Of a DNA stretch of 64,000 nt, positions 16,245 through 24,944 are shown piece after piece (position 1 is the first letter of the stretch; every line of letters starts with the position of its first letter). Source of the stretch: Herbiconiux flava (GTDB lineage Bacteria; Actinomycetota; Actinomycetes; Actinomycetales; Microbacteriaceae); the NCBI RefSeq assembly GCF_013409865.1, contig NZ_JACCBM010000001.1, positions 2,852,001-2,916,000 of the forward strand. Reading direction: 5' to 3'. A program made the position numbers and the translations under genes. The notes under the pieces are model-generated. The model saw nothing but the letters and a program-made list of their open reading frames with translations. It was not told where the DNA came from and did no database searches.

Positions 16245-17474
16245 ATGCCTAAGACCAAGGAGCAGACACTCGCGTGGCTGCGCACCATCTCGGGCGAGCT
16301 CTCGACCGCGACGATCAAGAAGCTCGACGCCACGCTGCCCTGGTACGGCGACATGCCACCGGGGCGACGTTCGGCCGTCGGGCTGGTGGCCCAGCAGGGC
16401 ATCAAGTCGTTCATCCAGTGGTACGACGACCCGACGACCACCACCTGGATCGCCGCCGACGTCTTCGGCTCCGCTCCCCGCGAGCTCCTCCGCTCGGTGA
16501 GCCTGCAGCAGACCCTGCAGCTCATCCGGGTGGTCGTCGAGGTCGTCGAGGAGCGCGTGCGCGGCACCGACGCCTCCCTCCGCGAGGCGATCCTGCTGTA
16601 CTCGCGCGAGATCGCCTTCGCCGCCGCCGACGTCTACGCCCGTGCGGCCGAGGCCCGGGGCCTCTGGGACGCCCGGCTCGAGGCCCTGGTCGTCGACAGC
16701 ATCCTGAGCGGCGAGTACGACGACGAGCTGCCCTCGCGCATCGCGGCCCTCGGCTGGCACGGCCACGGCGAGGTCAGCGTGCTGGTGGGCACCACGCCAC
16801 GCCAGCTCGACGTCGACCAGCTGCGCCGCACCGCGCGGCACCTCAACGCCGACCTCCTGATCGGCGTGCAGGGCGGGCGGCTCGTGCTCGTCATCGGGCG
16901 CGCCCAGCCGGCCTCGTCCTACGACCAGGTTCCGGATGCGCAGCCCGGCGACCCCGCGATCGACACCCCGCCCGCCGAACCGGTTCTCTCCTTCCTCGAC
17001 ATCGCCACGCAGCTCGAGCCGGGCTTCGGACCGGGCTACCTCGTGCTCGGCCACGAGGTGCCGAGCGTCGTCGACGCCTCGCGAAGCGCGAAGGCGGCCC
17101 TCGCCGGCTTCGCGGTGGCCCGCGCCTGGCGGAACGCCCCGCGGCCGATGCTCGCCGACGACCTGCTGCCGGAGCGCGCCCTCGCCGGCGACCCACTGGC
17201 CCGGTCGACCCTCGTCAACCGCGTCTACCGGCCTCTGCAGGATCAGTCGCCCGAGCTCATGACGACCCTCTGGTGCTACCTGGACAACGGCCGCTCGCTC
17301 GAGGCGACCGCTCGTGAGCTCTTCGTGCACCCCAACACCGTGCGGTACCGGCTGAAACGTGTGACCCAGGTGATCGGCTGGGACGCCACCGGCGCCCGAG
17401 AGGCGCTGATCCTCCAGTCGGCCCTCATCCTCGGGTCGATGAACGATCACGACTCGCCGGGCCATCGGCGCTGA
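16245..17474 (+). CDS. fasR: PucR/CdaR-type regulator of fatty-acid synthesis (FasR-like)
   Basis: A 409-aa transcription regulator. The C-terminal ~60 residues (LMTTLWCYLDNGRSLEATA, RELFVHPNTVRYRLKRV) are the PucR-type helix-turn-helix; the central part is a GGDEF-like/CdaR regulatory region, and the N-terminal ~150 residues are helical. Its position directly upstream of fabD–fabH–acpP–fabF matches the FasR activator described in streptomycetes and mycobacteria, which senses acyl-CoA and activates this operon. The target operon is therefore strongly suggested, while ligand binding is inferred. ATG at 16245 with GGGAGG 5 nt upstream. A candidate promoter and FasR site lie in 17475–17569 before fabD. 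Confidence 0.88.
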   Translation: MPKTKEQTLAWLRTISGELSTATIKKLDATLPWYGDMPPGRRSAVGLVAQQGIKSFIQWYDDPTTTTWIAADVFGSAPRELLRSVSLQQTLQLIRVVVEVVEERVRGTDASLREAILLYSREIAFAAADVYARAAEARGLWDARLEALVVDSILSGEYDDELPSRIAALGWHGHGEVSVLVGTTPRQLDVDQLRRTARHLNADLLIGVQGGRLVLVIGRAQPASSYDQVPDAQPGDPAIDTPPAEPVLSFLDIATQLEPGFGPGYLVLGHEVPSVVDASRSAKAALAGFAVARAWRNAPRPMLADDLLPERALAGDPLARSTLVNRVYRPLQDQSPELMTTLWCYLDNGRSLEATARELFVHPNTVRYRLKRVTQVIGWDATGAREALILQSALILGSMNDHDSPGHRR

Positions 17475-17569
17475 CCGCCGCCGGTTCTGTATACCTTCGA
17501 CAATGGATCTCGGAGAGTGTTGGCCCTCGTCGACACGGCCTCCGACCGAACACCTGGGAGACTGAAGCA

Positions 17570-18490
17570 ATGATCGTCGTCGTGTGCCCCGGCCAGGGGT
17601 CCCAGACCCCGGGCTTCCTCGAGCCCTGGATCGCCGAGTCCACGTTCCGCGACACGCTCGCCGAGCTGGGCGCCGCCGCCTCGTCCGACCTCGTCGCGCA
17701 CGGAACCACGAGCGACGCCGACACGATCCGCGACACCGCGGTGGCGCAGCCGCTGATCGTCGCGGCCGGGCTGCTGACCCTCCGCACGCTGTTCGCCGAC
17801 GGGCGCCGCGAGAAGGTGGGCGGCATCGCCGGCCACTCCGTGGGCGAGATCACGGCGGCGGCGGGGGCGGGCATCCTGAGCGAGACCGACGCCATGCGCT
17901 TCGTGGGCGAGCGGGGCCGCGCGATGGCCGACGCGGCCGCCCTCACCACGACCGGCATGAGCGCCGTGGTCGGTGGCGACCAGACCGCGGTGCTCGAGCT
18001 CTTCGACGAGGTCGGCGTCATCCCCGCCAACTACAACGGCGGCGGGCAGATCGTCGTCGCCGGCGCCCCCGAGGCCCTGGCCGCCCTGACGGAGCGGGCC
18101 CCCCGCGGCGTGCGCGTCATCCCGCTGCAGGTGGCCGGCGCCTTCCACACCCACTTCATGGCTCCGGCCGTCGAGCGTCTCGCGGCCGTCGCCGCGACGC
18201 TCACCCCGGCCGATCCGACCCTGCCGATCTGGACGAACAACGACGGCTCGGCGGTGACCAGCGGCTCCCGCTTCGTCGAACTCCTCGTCGGCCAGGTCTC
18301 CTCGCCCGTGCGCTGGGACCTCTGCATGGAGTCCTTCGCCGCGGCCGGCGTCACGGGGCTGATCGAGGTCTCCCCCGCCGGCGCCCTCACCGGACTGGCG
18401 AAGCGCGGGCTCAAGGGCGTGCCCGCCGTCGCCGTGAAGACCCCCGACGACCTGCCGCAGGCCATCGAGCTCATCGACCAGGCCGCCTGA
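17570..18490 (+). CDS. fabD: Malonyl-CoA:ACP transacylase
   Basis: Loads malonyl groups onto ACP for type II fatty-acid synthesis. The 306-aa protein has the N-terminal CPGQGSQ, the nucleophile Ser90 in GHSVGE, the catalytic-His region VAGAFHTHFM, and a C-terminal EVSPAGALTGLAKR. It is the first structural gene of the fab set. The 95-bp gap upstream contains a TATACC candidate -10 at 17490 and is the likely FasR target. The start ATG follows GGGAGA at about 8 nt. Confidence 0.95.
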   Translation: MIVVVCPGQGSQTPGFLEPWIAESTFRDTLAELGAAASSDLVAHGTTSDADTIRDTAVAQPLIVAAGLLTLRTLFADGRREKVGGIAGHSVGEITAAAGAGILSETDAMRFVGERGRAMADAAALTTTGMSAVVGGDQTAVLELFDEVGVIPANYNGGGQIVVAGAPEALAALTERAPRGVRVIPLQVAGAFHTHFMAPAVERLAAVAATLTPADPTLPIWTNNDGSAVTSGSRFVELLVGQVSSPVRWDLCMESFAAAGVTGLIEVSPAGALTGLAKRGLKGVPAVAVKTPDDLPQAIELIDQAA

Positions 18491-18528
18491 GCGACCGCAT
18501 CACAGACGGAAAGGCAGAGCGCACCCGC

Positions 18529-19533
18529 ATGACCACGCCCACCCTGAAGCAGTCCACCGGACCGCAGTTCACCCGCATCTACGCGATCGGTGCCGCCCGC
18601 GGCGACATCACGGTGCCGAACGACGATCTGGTCGGCCCGATCGACTCCTCCGACGAGTGGATCCGTCAGCGCACCGGCATCATCGAGCGCAAGCGCGCCT
18701 CGCACGACGTGCTCGCCGTCGACCTGGCGCAGAGCGCCTCGCTCGAGGCCATCGAGGGCGCGGGCATCGCCCCCTCCCAGATCGGTGCGATCCTCGTCTC
18801 GACCATCTCCAACCCGGTCATCACCCCGTCGCTCGCGACCCAGGTGGCCGAGCGGATCGGCGCACCCCTGGCCGCCGCCTACGACATCAGCGCGGCCTGC
18901 GCCGGGTACGCCTACGGCATCGGCCAGGCCGACTCCCTCATCCGCGCCGGGCTCGCCGAGTACGTGCTCGTGATCGGCGCCGAGAAGCTCTCGGAGTTCG
19001 TCGACCCGACCGACCGGTCGATCTCGTTCCTGCTGGGCGACGGCGCCGGCGCCGCGATCATCGGCCCGAGCGACTCCGTCGGCATCGGCCCGACCATCTG
19101 GGGCTCGGATGCCACGAAGCGCGACGAGATCTACATGACGGGCACGAACATCGGCTTCCGCGACCAGGAGTCCGAGTGGCCGACCCTGCGCCAGAACGGC
19201 CAGGCGGTCTTCCGCTGGGCCGTCTGGGAGATGGTCAAGGTCGCGAACCAGGCCATCGAGGCCGCCGGCATCACCGTCGACGACCTGGCCGCGTTCATCC
19301 CGCACCAGGCGAACATGCGCATCATCGACGAGTTCGCCAAGCAGCTGAAGCTCCCCGACACGGTCGCCATCGGCCGTGACATCGCCACCACCGGCAACAC
19401 CTCGGCCGCGTCCATCCCGCTCGCGACGCACCGGCTGCTCGAGGAGCAGCCCGGCCTCTCGGGCGGGCTGGCCCTGCAGATCGGATTCGGCGCCGGTCTG
19501 GTGTTCGGCGCTCAGGTCGTCGTGCTGCCGTAG
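18529..19533 (+). CDS. fabH: Beta-ketoacyl-ACP synthase III
   Basis: Initiates fatty-acid chains by condensing acyl-CoA primers with malonyl-ACP; in this lineage it is probably selective for branched primers. The 334-aa protein has Cys124 in ISAACAGYAYG, the His of HQANMRI and the Asn of TTGNTSAASIP, which complete the Cys-His-Asn triad. DSSDEWIRQRTGI is the conserved N-terminal region. Start ATG at 18529, 38 bp after the fabD stop; GGAAAGG lies rather far upstream (14 nt), so a weaker closer site or coupling may be used. Confidence 0.95.
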   Translation: MTTPTLKQSTGPQFTRIYAIGAARGDITVPNDDLVGPIDSSDEWIRQRTGIIERKRASHDVLAVDLAQSASLEAIEGAGIAPSQIGAILVSTISNPVITPSLATQVAERIGAPLAAAYDISAACAGYAYGIGQADSLIRAGLAEYVLVIGAEKLSEFVDPTDRSISFLLGDGAGAAIIGPSDSVGIGPTIWGSDATKRDEIYMTGTNIGFRDQESEWPTLRQNGQAVFRWAVWEMVKVANQAIEAAGITVDDLAAFIPHQANMRIIDEFAKQLKLPDTVAIGRDIATTGNTSAASIPLATHRLLEEQPGLSGGLALQIGFGAGLVFGAQVVVLP

Positions 19534-19590
19534 TCCGGCGCCCGACTACACTGAGACTCGGTCAAAATCACACCCCCAAGGAGAAGAACA

Positions 19591-19839
19591 ATGGCATTGT
19601 CCACCGAAGAAGTCCTGGCCGGCCTGGCCGAGCTGATCAACGACGAGACCGGCATCGCCACCGACACCGTCGAGCTGGACAAGTCCTTCACCGACGACCT
19701 CGACATCGACTCCATCTCGATGATGACCATCGTCGTGAACGCCGAAGAGAAGTTCGACGTGAAGATCCCCGACGAAGAGGTCAAGAACCTGAAGACCGTC
19801 GGCGACGCCGTCAGCTTCATCGTCGCAGCCCAGGGCTGA
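19591..19839 (+). CDS. acpP: Acyl carrier protein
   Basis: An 82-aa acidic carrier with the phosphopantetheine attachment motif DIDSISM, Ser41. Four-helix ACP layout: EEVLAGLAELINDETGI, then LDKSFTDDLDIDS, IVVNAEEKFDVKIPDEEV and TVGDAVSFIV. A strong GGAG lies 8 nt upstream of the ATG. It is followed by a perfect 15-bp hairpin that may raise acpP mRNA relative to fabF. Confidence 0.97.
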   Translation: MALSTEEVLAGLAELINDETGIATDTVELDKSFTDDLDIDSISMMTIVVNAEEKFDVKIPDEEVKNLKTVGDAVSFIVAAQG

Positions 19840-19852
19840 GACCCCGTGCGCT

Positions 19853-19889
19853 GGTCGGCAGGATCGCCGCAACCGCGATCCTGCCGACC
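19853..19889 (+). terminator. Perfect 15-bp stem-loop between acpP and fabF
   Basis: GGTCGGCAGGATCGC (19853–19867) and its exact reverse complement (19875–19889) enclose a 7-nt loop CGCAACC. There is no T-run. It probably acts as a partial terminator or 3'-end-stabilising element that sets differential expression of acpP over fabF. Confidence 0.6.
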
Positions 19890-19998
19890 GCACCGCGCCC
19901 TTCCGGCGCGCCGGTGACCGCCTGACCCGGGCGCCCTGCCTTCCCGGCGACCCGCGAGCCCACCTGTCCTGGACTGACCACCCACAGAAAGTTTCACC

Positions 19999-21237
19999 AT
20001 GAGCACGAAGAAGATCGTCGTCACCGGAATCGGCACGACCTCGCCCCTCGGCGGAACCGCCCGCGAGTCGTGGCAGAACCTCCTCGCCGGCCAGTCCGGC
20101 GCGTCGACCCTCGAGCAGAGCTGGGTGGCCGAGAACCAGCTGCCCGTGACCTTCGCCGCTCAGGCCCGCGTGCCCGCCTCCGAGGTGCTGGAGCGCATCG
20201 AGACCAAGCGCCTCGACCCGGGCAGCCAGTTCGCCCTCATCGCCGCCCGTGAGGCCTGGGCCGACGCCGGCTCCCCCGACGTCGTGCCCGAGCGCTTCGG
20301 GGTCGACTGGGCCACCGGCATCGGCGGCGTGTGGACGCTGCTCGACGCGTGGGACACCCTGCGCGAGAAGGGGCCGCGCCGCGTCCTCCCCATGACCGTG
20401 CCGATGCTCATGCCGAACGGCCCGGCCGCCGCGATCGAGATGTCGCTCGGCGCCCGCGCCGGCGCGCGCACCGTCGTCTCGGCCTGCGCGTCGAGCACCG
20501 AGTCGATCGCGAACGCCTACGACCACCTGCAGGCGGGCCTCGCCGACATCATCGTCGCCGGCGGCTCCGAGGCGGCCATCCACCCGCTGCCGATCGCCTC
20601 GTTCGCGTCGATGCAGGCGCTGTCCAAGCGCAATGACGACCCCGCGACTGCGTCGCGCCCCTACGACCTCACCCGTGACGGCTTCGTGCTCGGTGAGGGC
20701 GGCGCCGCCCTCGTGCTCGAGACCGAGGAGCACGCGCTCGGCCGCGGCGCCCGCATCTACGCCGAGCTGCTCGGCGGCGCGGTCACGAGCGACGCGTACC
20801 ACATCACCGCCCCCGACCCCGAGGGTTCGGCGGCGGCCCGCGCCATGATCGCGGCCGTCTCGAACGCGGGCTACTCCCTCGACGACGTCGCGCACATCAA
20901 CGCCCACGCCACCTCGACCCCGGTCGGGGACATCGCTGAGTACAAGGCGATGGAGCACGTGTTCGGCGGGCGTCTGGCGGGCATCCCGGTGTCGGCCACC
21001 AAAGCCTCCACGGGTCACCTGCTCGGTGGCGCCGGCGGCATCGAGGCGATCTTCACGGTGCTGGCGCTGCACGAGCGCACCGCGCCGCCGACGATCAACC
21101 TCACCGAGGCCGACCCCGCCATTCCCCTCGACGTGGTGCGCGAGCCGCGCACCCTGCCCGAGGGCGACCTGCTGGCGATCAGCAACTCCTTCGGCTTCGG
21201 CGGCCACAACGCCGTCATCGCCTTCAAGACGGCCTGA
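19999..21237 (+). CDS. fabF: Beta-ketoacyl-ACP synthase II
   Basis: Chain-elongating condensing enzyme of type II fatty-acid synthesis. The 412-aa protein has Cys163 in VSACASSTES, the two active-site histidines in NAHATSTPVGD and KASTGHLLGGAGG, and the C-terminal NSFGFGGHNAV. It is separated from acpP by 159 bp containing the hairpin. AGAAAG lies 7–8 nt upstream of the ATG. Last gene of the operon. Confidence 0.96.
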   Translation: MSTKKIVVTGIGTTSPLGGTARESWQNLLAGQSGASTLEQSWVAENQLPVTFAAQARVPASEVLERIETKRLDPGSQFALIAAREAWADAGSPDVVPERFGVDWATGIGGVWTLLDAWDTLREKGPRRVLPMTVPMLMPNGPAAAIEMSLGARAGARTVVSACASSTESIANAYDHLQAGLADIIVAGGSEAAIHPLPIASFASMQALSKRNDDPATASRPYDLTRDGFVLGEGGAALVLETEEHALGRGARIYAELLGGAVTSDAYHITAPDPEGSAAARAMIAAVSNAGYSLDDVAHINAHATSTPVGDIAEYKAMEHVFGGRLAGIPVSATKASTGHLLGGAGGIEAIFTVLALHERTAPPTINLTEADPAIPLDVVREPRTLPEGDLLAISNSFGFGGHNAVIAFKTA

Positions 21238-21251
21238 GTCCGTGAACTGGT

Positions 21252-21272
21252 GCCCGCCCCTCGAGGGCGGGC
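21252..21272. terminator. Bidirectional stem-loop between fabF and the DUF3145 gene
   Basis: GCCCGCCC / GGGCGGGC with a 5-nt CTCGA loop lies in the 36-bp gap between convergent genes and can serve both. Confidence 0.6.
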
Positions 21273-21273
21273 G

Positions 21274-21780
21274 TCAGCCGAAGGAGCGGTGCAGCCAGAC
21301 CACCGGCGACATGTCGCTGGCGTAGCGGAAGGGCTCGAGCTCGTCGTCCCAGGCCTGGCCGAGGGCGAGCCGCAGCTCACGGTGCAGCTCCAGCGCGTTC
21401 GTGCCGGCCGACTCCATGGCGCTGCGGATGCGGTCTTCGGGGATGACGGTGTTGCCCGCGCTGTCGACCTGCGCGTAGAAGACGCCGAGGTCGGGCGTGT
21501 GCATCCACCGGCCGCCGTCGGTGCCCTCGCTGGGCTCCTCGGTGACCTCGTAGCGCAGGTGCTCCCAGCCGCGGAGGGCCGAGGCGATGGCGGCCCCCGT
21601 ACCGGGCTCGCCCTCCCAGTAGAAGTCGGCCCGCTGGGTTCCGCGCAGAACTGGCTGCTCGATCCAATCGAAGTTCACCGCACGACCGATAGCGCGACCT
21701 GCGGCCCACTCGATGTGGGGGCAGAGCGCGCGGGGGGCGGAGTGGACGTAGACCACTCCGCGAGCACCGTTCGCCGCCAT
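21274..21780 (-). CDS. DUF3145 family protein
   Basis: A 168-aa soluble protein beginning MAANGARGVVYVHSAPRALCPHIEWA, the DUF3145 signature, with conserved WEGEPGTGAAIASALRGW and FGWHEL-equivalent C-terminal segments. The family is actinobacterial and regularly sits next to the fab cluster, as here; its function is not known. The ATG at 21780 has GGAGAAG 4 nt upstream. It converges with fabF. A 239-bp intergenic region separates it from the divergent PadR gene. Confidence 0.88.
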   Translation of the reverse strand: MAANGARGVVYVHSAPRALCPHIEWAAGRAIGRAVNFDWIEQPVLRGTQRADFYWEGEPGTGAAIASALRGWEHLRYEVTEEPSEGTDGGRWMHTPDLGVFYAQVDSAGNTVIPEDRIRSAMESAGTNALELHRELRLALGQAWDDELEPFRYASDMSPVVWLHRSFG

Positions 21781-21925
21781 TTTCTTCTCCGTTCGTGAGG
21801 GACGTCTTCCCCAACGGCCTCTGTGAACGCAGTGATGGCGGTGCTATCCAGTTGTGAGTCTCATTGTGCCAGTGCCGATCCCCGAATCACAACCGTGTCA
21901 TCCGCGGTTCGTGAAGCTCACAGCC

Positions 21926-21931
21926 TAGACT
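21926..21931 (+). promoter_or_regulatory. Candidate -10 box (TAGACT) of the PadR-family gene
   Basis: TAGACT lies 88 bp upstream of the ATG at 22020, predicting a ~80-nt leader. The remainder of 21781–22019 shows no gene. Confidence 0.4.
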
Positions 21932-22019
21932 CGCGATTGTCTACGGAGTGAACAATTGCCGGTGTGCGATTGCACGGCGAGCAGCCGCAGCGACGGTCGA
22001 GTGCAGCGGGAGGAGGGCC

Positions 22020-22568
22020 ATGTCGATCCGATCCGGCATCCTGGCCGTGCTCACGGCGACCGACGCCTACGGCCTGCAGCTGCACGGAGAGCTGGAGGAG
22101 CGCACGGAGCGCGTGGGCCGGGTGAACGTCGGGCAGATCTACTCCACGCTCGACCGGCTCGTCACTGCGGGGCTCGTGCGAGCATCCGGAGCCACCGACG
22201 ACGGACTGCCGCTGTACGGCCTCACCGACGAGGGCAGCGCCGCCGCCGAGGCCTGGCTTGCTGACGCGTCGATCGACGGGGCCGACCCCTGGGGGGACAC
22301 CACCTTCAAGGTGCTGCTCGCGACGAGCCTCGGCCACCCGGCGGTGCCGGAGCTGCTCCAGCACTACCGGGCGGTGTGGCGGCGCGAGGCGTCCGACGCC
22401 GCCGAGGGCCGCTCCCCCGGTGACCTCGCACGCCGGCGCCTCGCCACCGCCGCCCTGGGCTGGCTCGACGATCTCGAGGCCCTCCCGGGCGGGCCGGCCG
22501 CCCTCGTCACCCCGCTACGGAACGAGCGTCCCCGTCGAGGCCGCCGCCCGGCGACGCCGCCAGAGTGA
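22020..22568 (+). CDS. PadR-family transcriptional regulator
   Basis: A 182-aa protein. The N-terminal winged helix begins MSIRSGILAVLTATDAYGLQLHGEL, with VGQIYSTLDRLVTAGLVRASG and YGLTDEGSAAAEAWL as recognition and wing. A C-terminal helical region (~95–165) provides the PadR dimerisation domain. The ATG at 22020 has GGGAGGAGGG immediately upstream. Its last 54 bp overlap the 3' end of the convergent transglutaminase gene. The regulated gene is unknown; there is no adjacent efflux pump, so an autoregulator or distant target is possible. Confidence 0.85.
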   Translation: MSIRSGILAVLTATDAYGLQLHGELEERTERVGRVNVGQIYSTLDRLVTAGLVRASGATDDGLPLYGLTDEGSAAAEAWLADASIDGADPWGDTTFKVLLATSLGHPAVPELLQHYRAVWRREASDAAEGRSPGDLARRRLATAALGWLDDLEALPGGPAALVTPLRNERPRRGRRPATPPE

Positions 22569-24944
22569 CACGGGCAGGTACCGGGCGAGCGCCCGGTCGC
22601 GCGGCTGTGCCTGCGCATCCAGCCCGCTGATCACCGCGAGCAGGTCGCGCCCGATGCGCGCCCGTGTCTCGTCGCTCGCGCTGCCGGGCGGGGCGTACTG
22701 CTCGAACTCGGCGGCGACCCGAAGGCGGCCCAGGGCGTCGACGGGCACCATGTTCTCGGCCGTCAGCCGCCGCTCGACGTCGGAGAGCGTGTCACCGTGG
22801 GAGCGCTGCAGCCGGTGGTCGTCGAGGGTGTCCTCCAGCTCGAGCCAGGCGAGGGTGCCAGGCTGCGGGTCGGTGGCGAGCCGGCGGATGCGCCCGCGCC
22901 GCACGAACCGCCGGGCCGCGAAGGGCGCCAGCACGACGAGCGCGATCAGGGCGAGCACCCCGGCGAAGATCGACCAGCCGCGCACCTGAGCGAGCACCTG
23001 CTGCTCGGCCGACTGCACCGCCGCGACGTCGCCACGATCGGGACCCGCCGAGTTGGTCGCCGTCGAGGTGGAGCTCGGAGCGGGCGCCGACGAGTCGGTC
23101 GCCGACTGCTGCGCGTAGTCGGGCAGGCTGTAGTCGGGCGGGGTGATGTCGAGGCCGGGGGTGGGCTCGAAGGGCAGCCAGCCGATGCCCTCGAAGTAGA
23201 GCTCGGGCCAGGCGTGCAGCTGGTCGGTGTACACCTCGTAGACGGGCTGGCCGTCGGCCGTGCTGTCGGCGGTCTGGCCCGGCGCGTAGCCCACGGCGAT
23301 GCGCGAGGGGATGCCGAGGGTGCGCGCCATCACGGCCATGGCGGCCGAGAAGTGCACGCAGTAGCCCTCCTTCTTGTCGAGGAAGGCCGCGATCATCTCG
23401 GCATTGCTGCCGTCGTAGCCGTTCGAGGCGGGCGCGGCCAGCGAGTAGCGGAACTCGCCCGAGCGGAAGTACTCCTGCAGCGCGACGGCCCGGTCGTAGT
23501 TCGTGGCCGCCCCGGCGGTGATCGTCGAGGCCTCCTGGGCGATGACCGGGGGCAGGTCGGGGGGCAGACCGAGGTAGCCCGCCAGGCTGTCGGGCACCGT
23601 GGCTCCGGCGGTGGCCAGCTGCTCGGCGGTCGGCGCCACGGCGAGGCTCGTCGCCTGGTAGTTGATGCCGCGCGTGTCACCCTGCAGATCGGTGATCGTG
23701 AACGTGTTCGGCGTGATCAGCCAGTTGCCGCTCAGCGAGTCGACCTGCTGGCTCGGGTAGGGCAGCGGCAGCCAGTCGCTGCGGAGCCCCGCGATCGACA
23801 CGGTGGTGCTCACGTCGGTGACCGGCACCTCGGGCGCGAGGCCGGGCGGGGTGCCGAACTCCTGGCCCTCGTACGAGATGCCGTCGTACGGCGCCTCCGG
23901 CTCCCAGGTGCCGCCCGAGAAGTCGCTCAGGTTGACCATCTTGAGATAGAGGCCCTCCTCCGACGAGGTCGAGTAGGTGAGCGAGAGCACCGGGTCGCTG
24001 CGGCGCAGGTCGCGGCCGAGCTGGATCGTGGGGTCGACGCCGGTGGCGTAGGTCGAGGCGAACGGGGTGCCGTCGCCCTGCTCCGCCAGGTCGCGCGAGG
24101 TAAGTCCGGGGGTGACGGTGGGCAGCACGACCATCGCGGCGACGGCGGCGGCGGCGAGCCCCAGGGCGAGTCCGGCGTTCCGCCCGCCGGCGGTGGCCCG
24201 GATGCGCGTGGTCGGCTTCGCGCGCCCGCCCGAGCCGATGCGCGCGCCCGTCCAGAGCACGAGCAGGAAGGCGAGTCCTGTGAGCAGATACACCAGCACC
24301 TGGGGGTCGTCGCGCCGCACCAGGGGCGCGATCGTGAGCACGGCGAGCGGACCGGTGCCGCTGAGCGCCGGCACCCGGAGCCCGGTGGCGAGCTCGTCGC
24401 TGACGAGCGCGATCAGCCCGATCGACATCACCAGCAGCTGGGTCAGCTCGGGCACCGCGACGGCCGGCACCTCCTGCACCGCGATCGACTCCCGCGCAGC
24501 GGCGAGGTCGGCGGAGATGTCGGTGATGGTGTCGAGGGTCGGCAGCACGAGCCAGGTCGTGCCGGGGGCGTAGAGCAGCACGACGATCGCGACCCAGAGC
24601 AGCACGGCCACCCCGACGACCACCACCTCGGGCAGCCCGCGGGCCCGCAGCAGCGCCGAGACCCCGAGCAGCACGACGACCATCGCCATCGTGGCGAACC
24701 ACCAGCCGATGCCCTGCAGCAGGGGCGAGAGGCTGAACAGCGCGAAGCCCATGGTCAGGCCGACGGCGAGCGTCGTCGTCCAGGCTCCCGAGCGCTCCCG
24801 CCGACGGGCAGCGGATGCACGGCTGCGGCCGCTCGCCGGCCGGCCACTCCGGCCGCCGCCGACCGCCTCGGTCGCGCGCTGACGCCCGCTCGGCGACCCC
24901 TCGGGGGCCGCCGGCGACACCGGAGGACGCAGCACGGTGCTCAT
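22515..24944 (-). CDS. TgpA-like membrane transglutaminase (DUF3488 plus transglutaminase core)
   Basis: An 809-aa protein. The N-terminal part has about six to eight membrane helices (~60–260, DUF3488-type). An extracellular region contains a transglutaminase-like cysteine-protease fold with Cys in KEGYCVHFSAAMAVMARTLG, His in YTDQLHAWPELYF and Asp/Glu in GWLPFEPTPG. A further helix (~680) and a C-terminal DUF4129-like cytoplasmic stretch follow. The Ser/Thr/Ala linker near 640–670 is low complexity. The ATG at 24944 overlaps the DUF58 stop (ATGA). The MoxR–DUF58–transglutaminase set is a conserved module; its cell-envelope role is inferred. Confidence 0.88.
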   Translation of the reverse strand: MSTVLRPPVSPAAPEGSPSGRQRATEAVGGGRSGRPASGRSRASAARRRERSGAWTTTLAVGLTMGFALFSLSPLLQGIGWWFATMAMVVVLLGVSALLRARGLPEVVVVGVAVLLWVAIVVLLYAPGTTWLVLPTLDTITDISADLAAARESIAVQEVPAVAVPELTQLLVMSIGLIALVSDELATGLRVPALSGTGPLAVLTIAPLVRRDDPQVLVYLLTGLAFLLVLWTGARIGSGGRAKPTTRIRATAGGRNAGLALGLAAAAVAAMVVLPTVTPGLTSRDLAEQGDGTPFASTYATGVDPTIQLGRDLRRSDPVLSLTYSTSSEEGLYLKMVNLSDFSGGTWEPEAPYDGISYEGQEFGTPPGLAPEVPVTDVSTTVSIAGLRSDWLPLPYPSQQVDSLSGNWLITPNTFTITDLQGDTRGINYQATSLAVAPTAEQLATAGATVPDSLAGYLGLPPDLPPVIAQEASTITAGAATNYDRAVALQEYFRSGEFRYSLAAPASNGYDGSNAEMIAAFLDKKEGYCVHFSAAMAVMARTLGIPSRIAVGYAPGQTADSTADGQPVYEVYTDQLHAWPELYFEGIGWLPFEPTPGLDITPPDYSLPDYAQQSATDSSAPAPSSTSTATNSAGPDRGDVAAVQSAEQQVLAQVRGWSIFAGVLALIALVVLAPFAARRFVRRGRIRRLATDPQPGTLAWLELEDTLDDHRLQRSHGDTLSDVERRLTAENMVPVDALGRLRVAAEFEQYAPPGSASDETRARIGRDLLAVISGLDAQAQPRDRALARYLPVSLWRRRRAAASTGTLVP

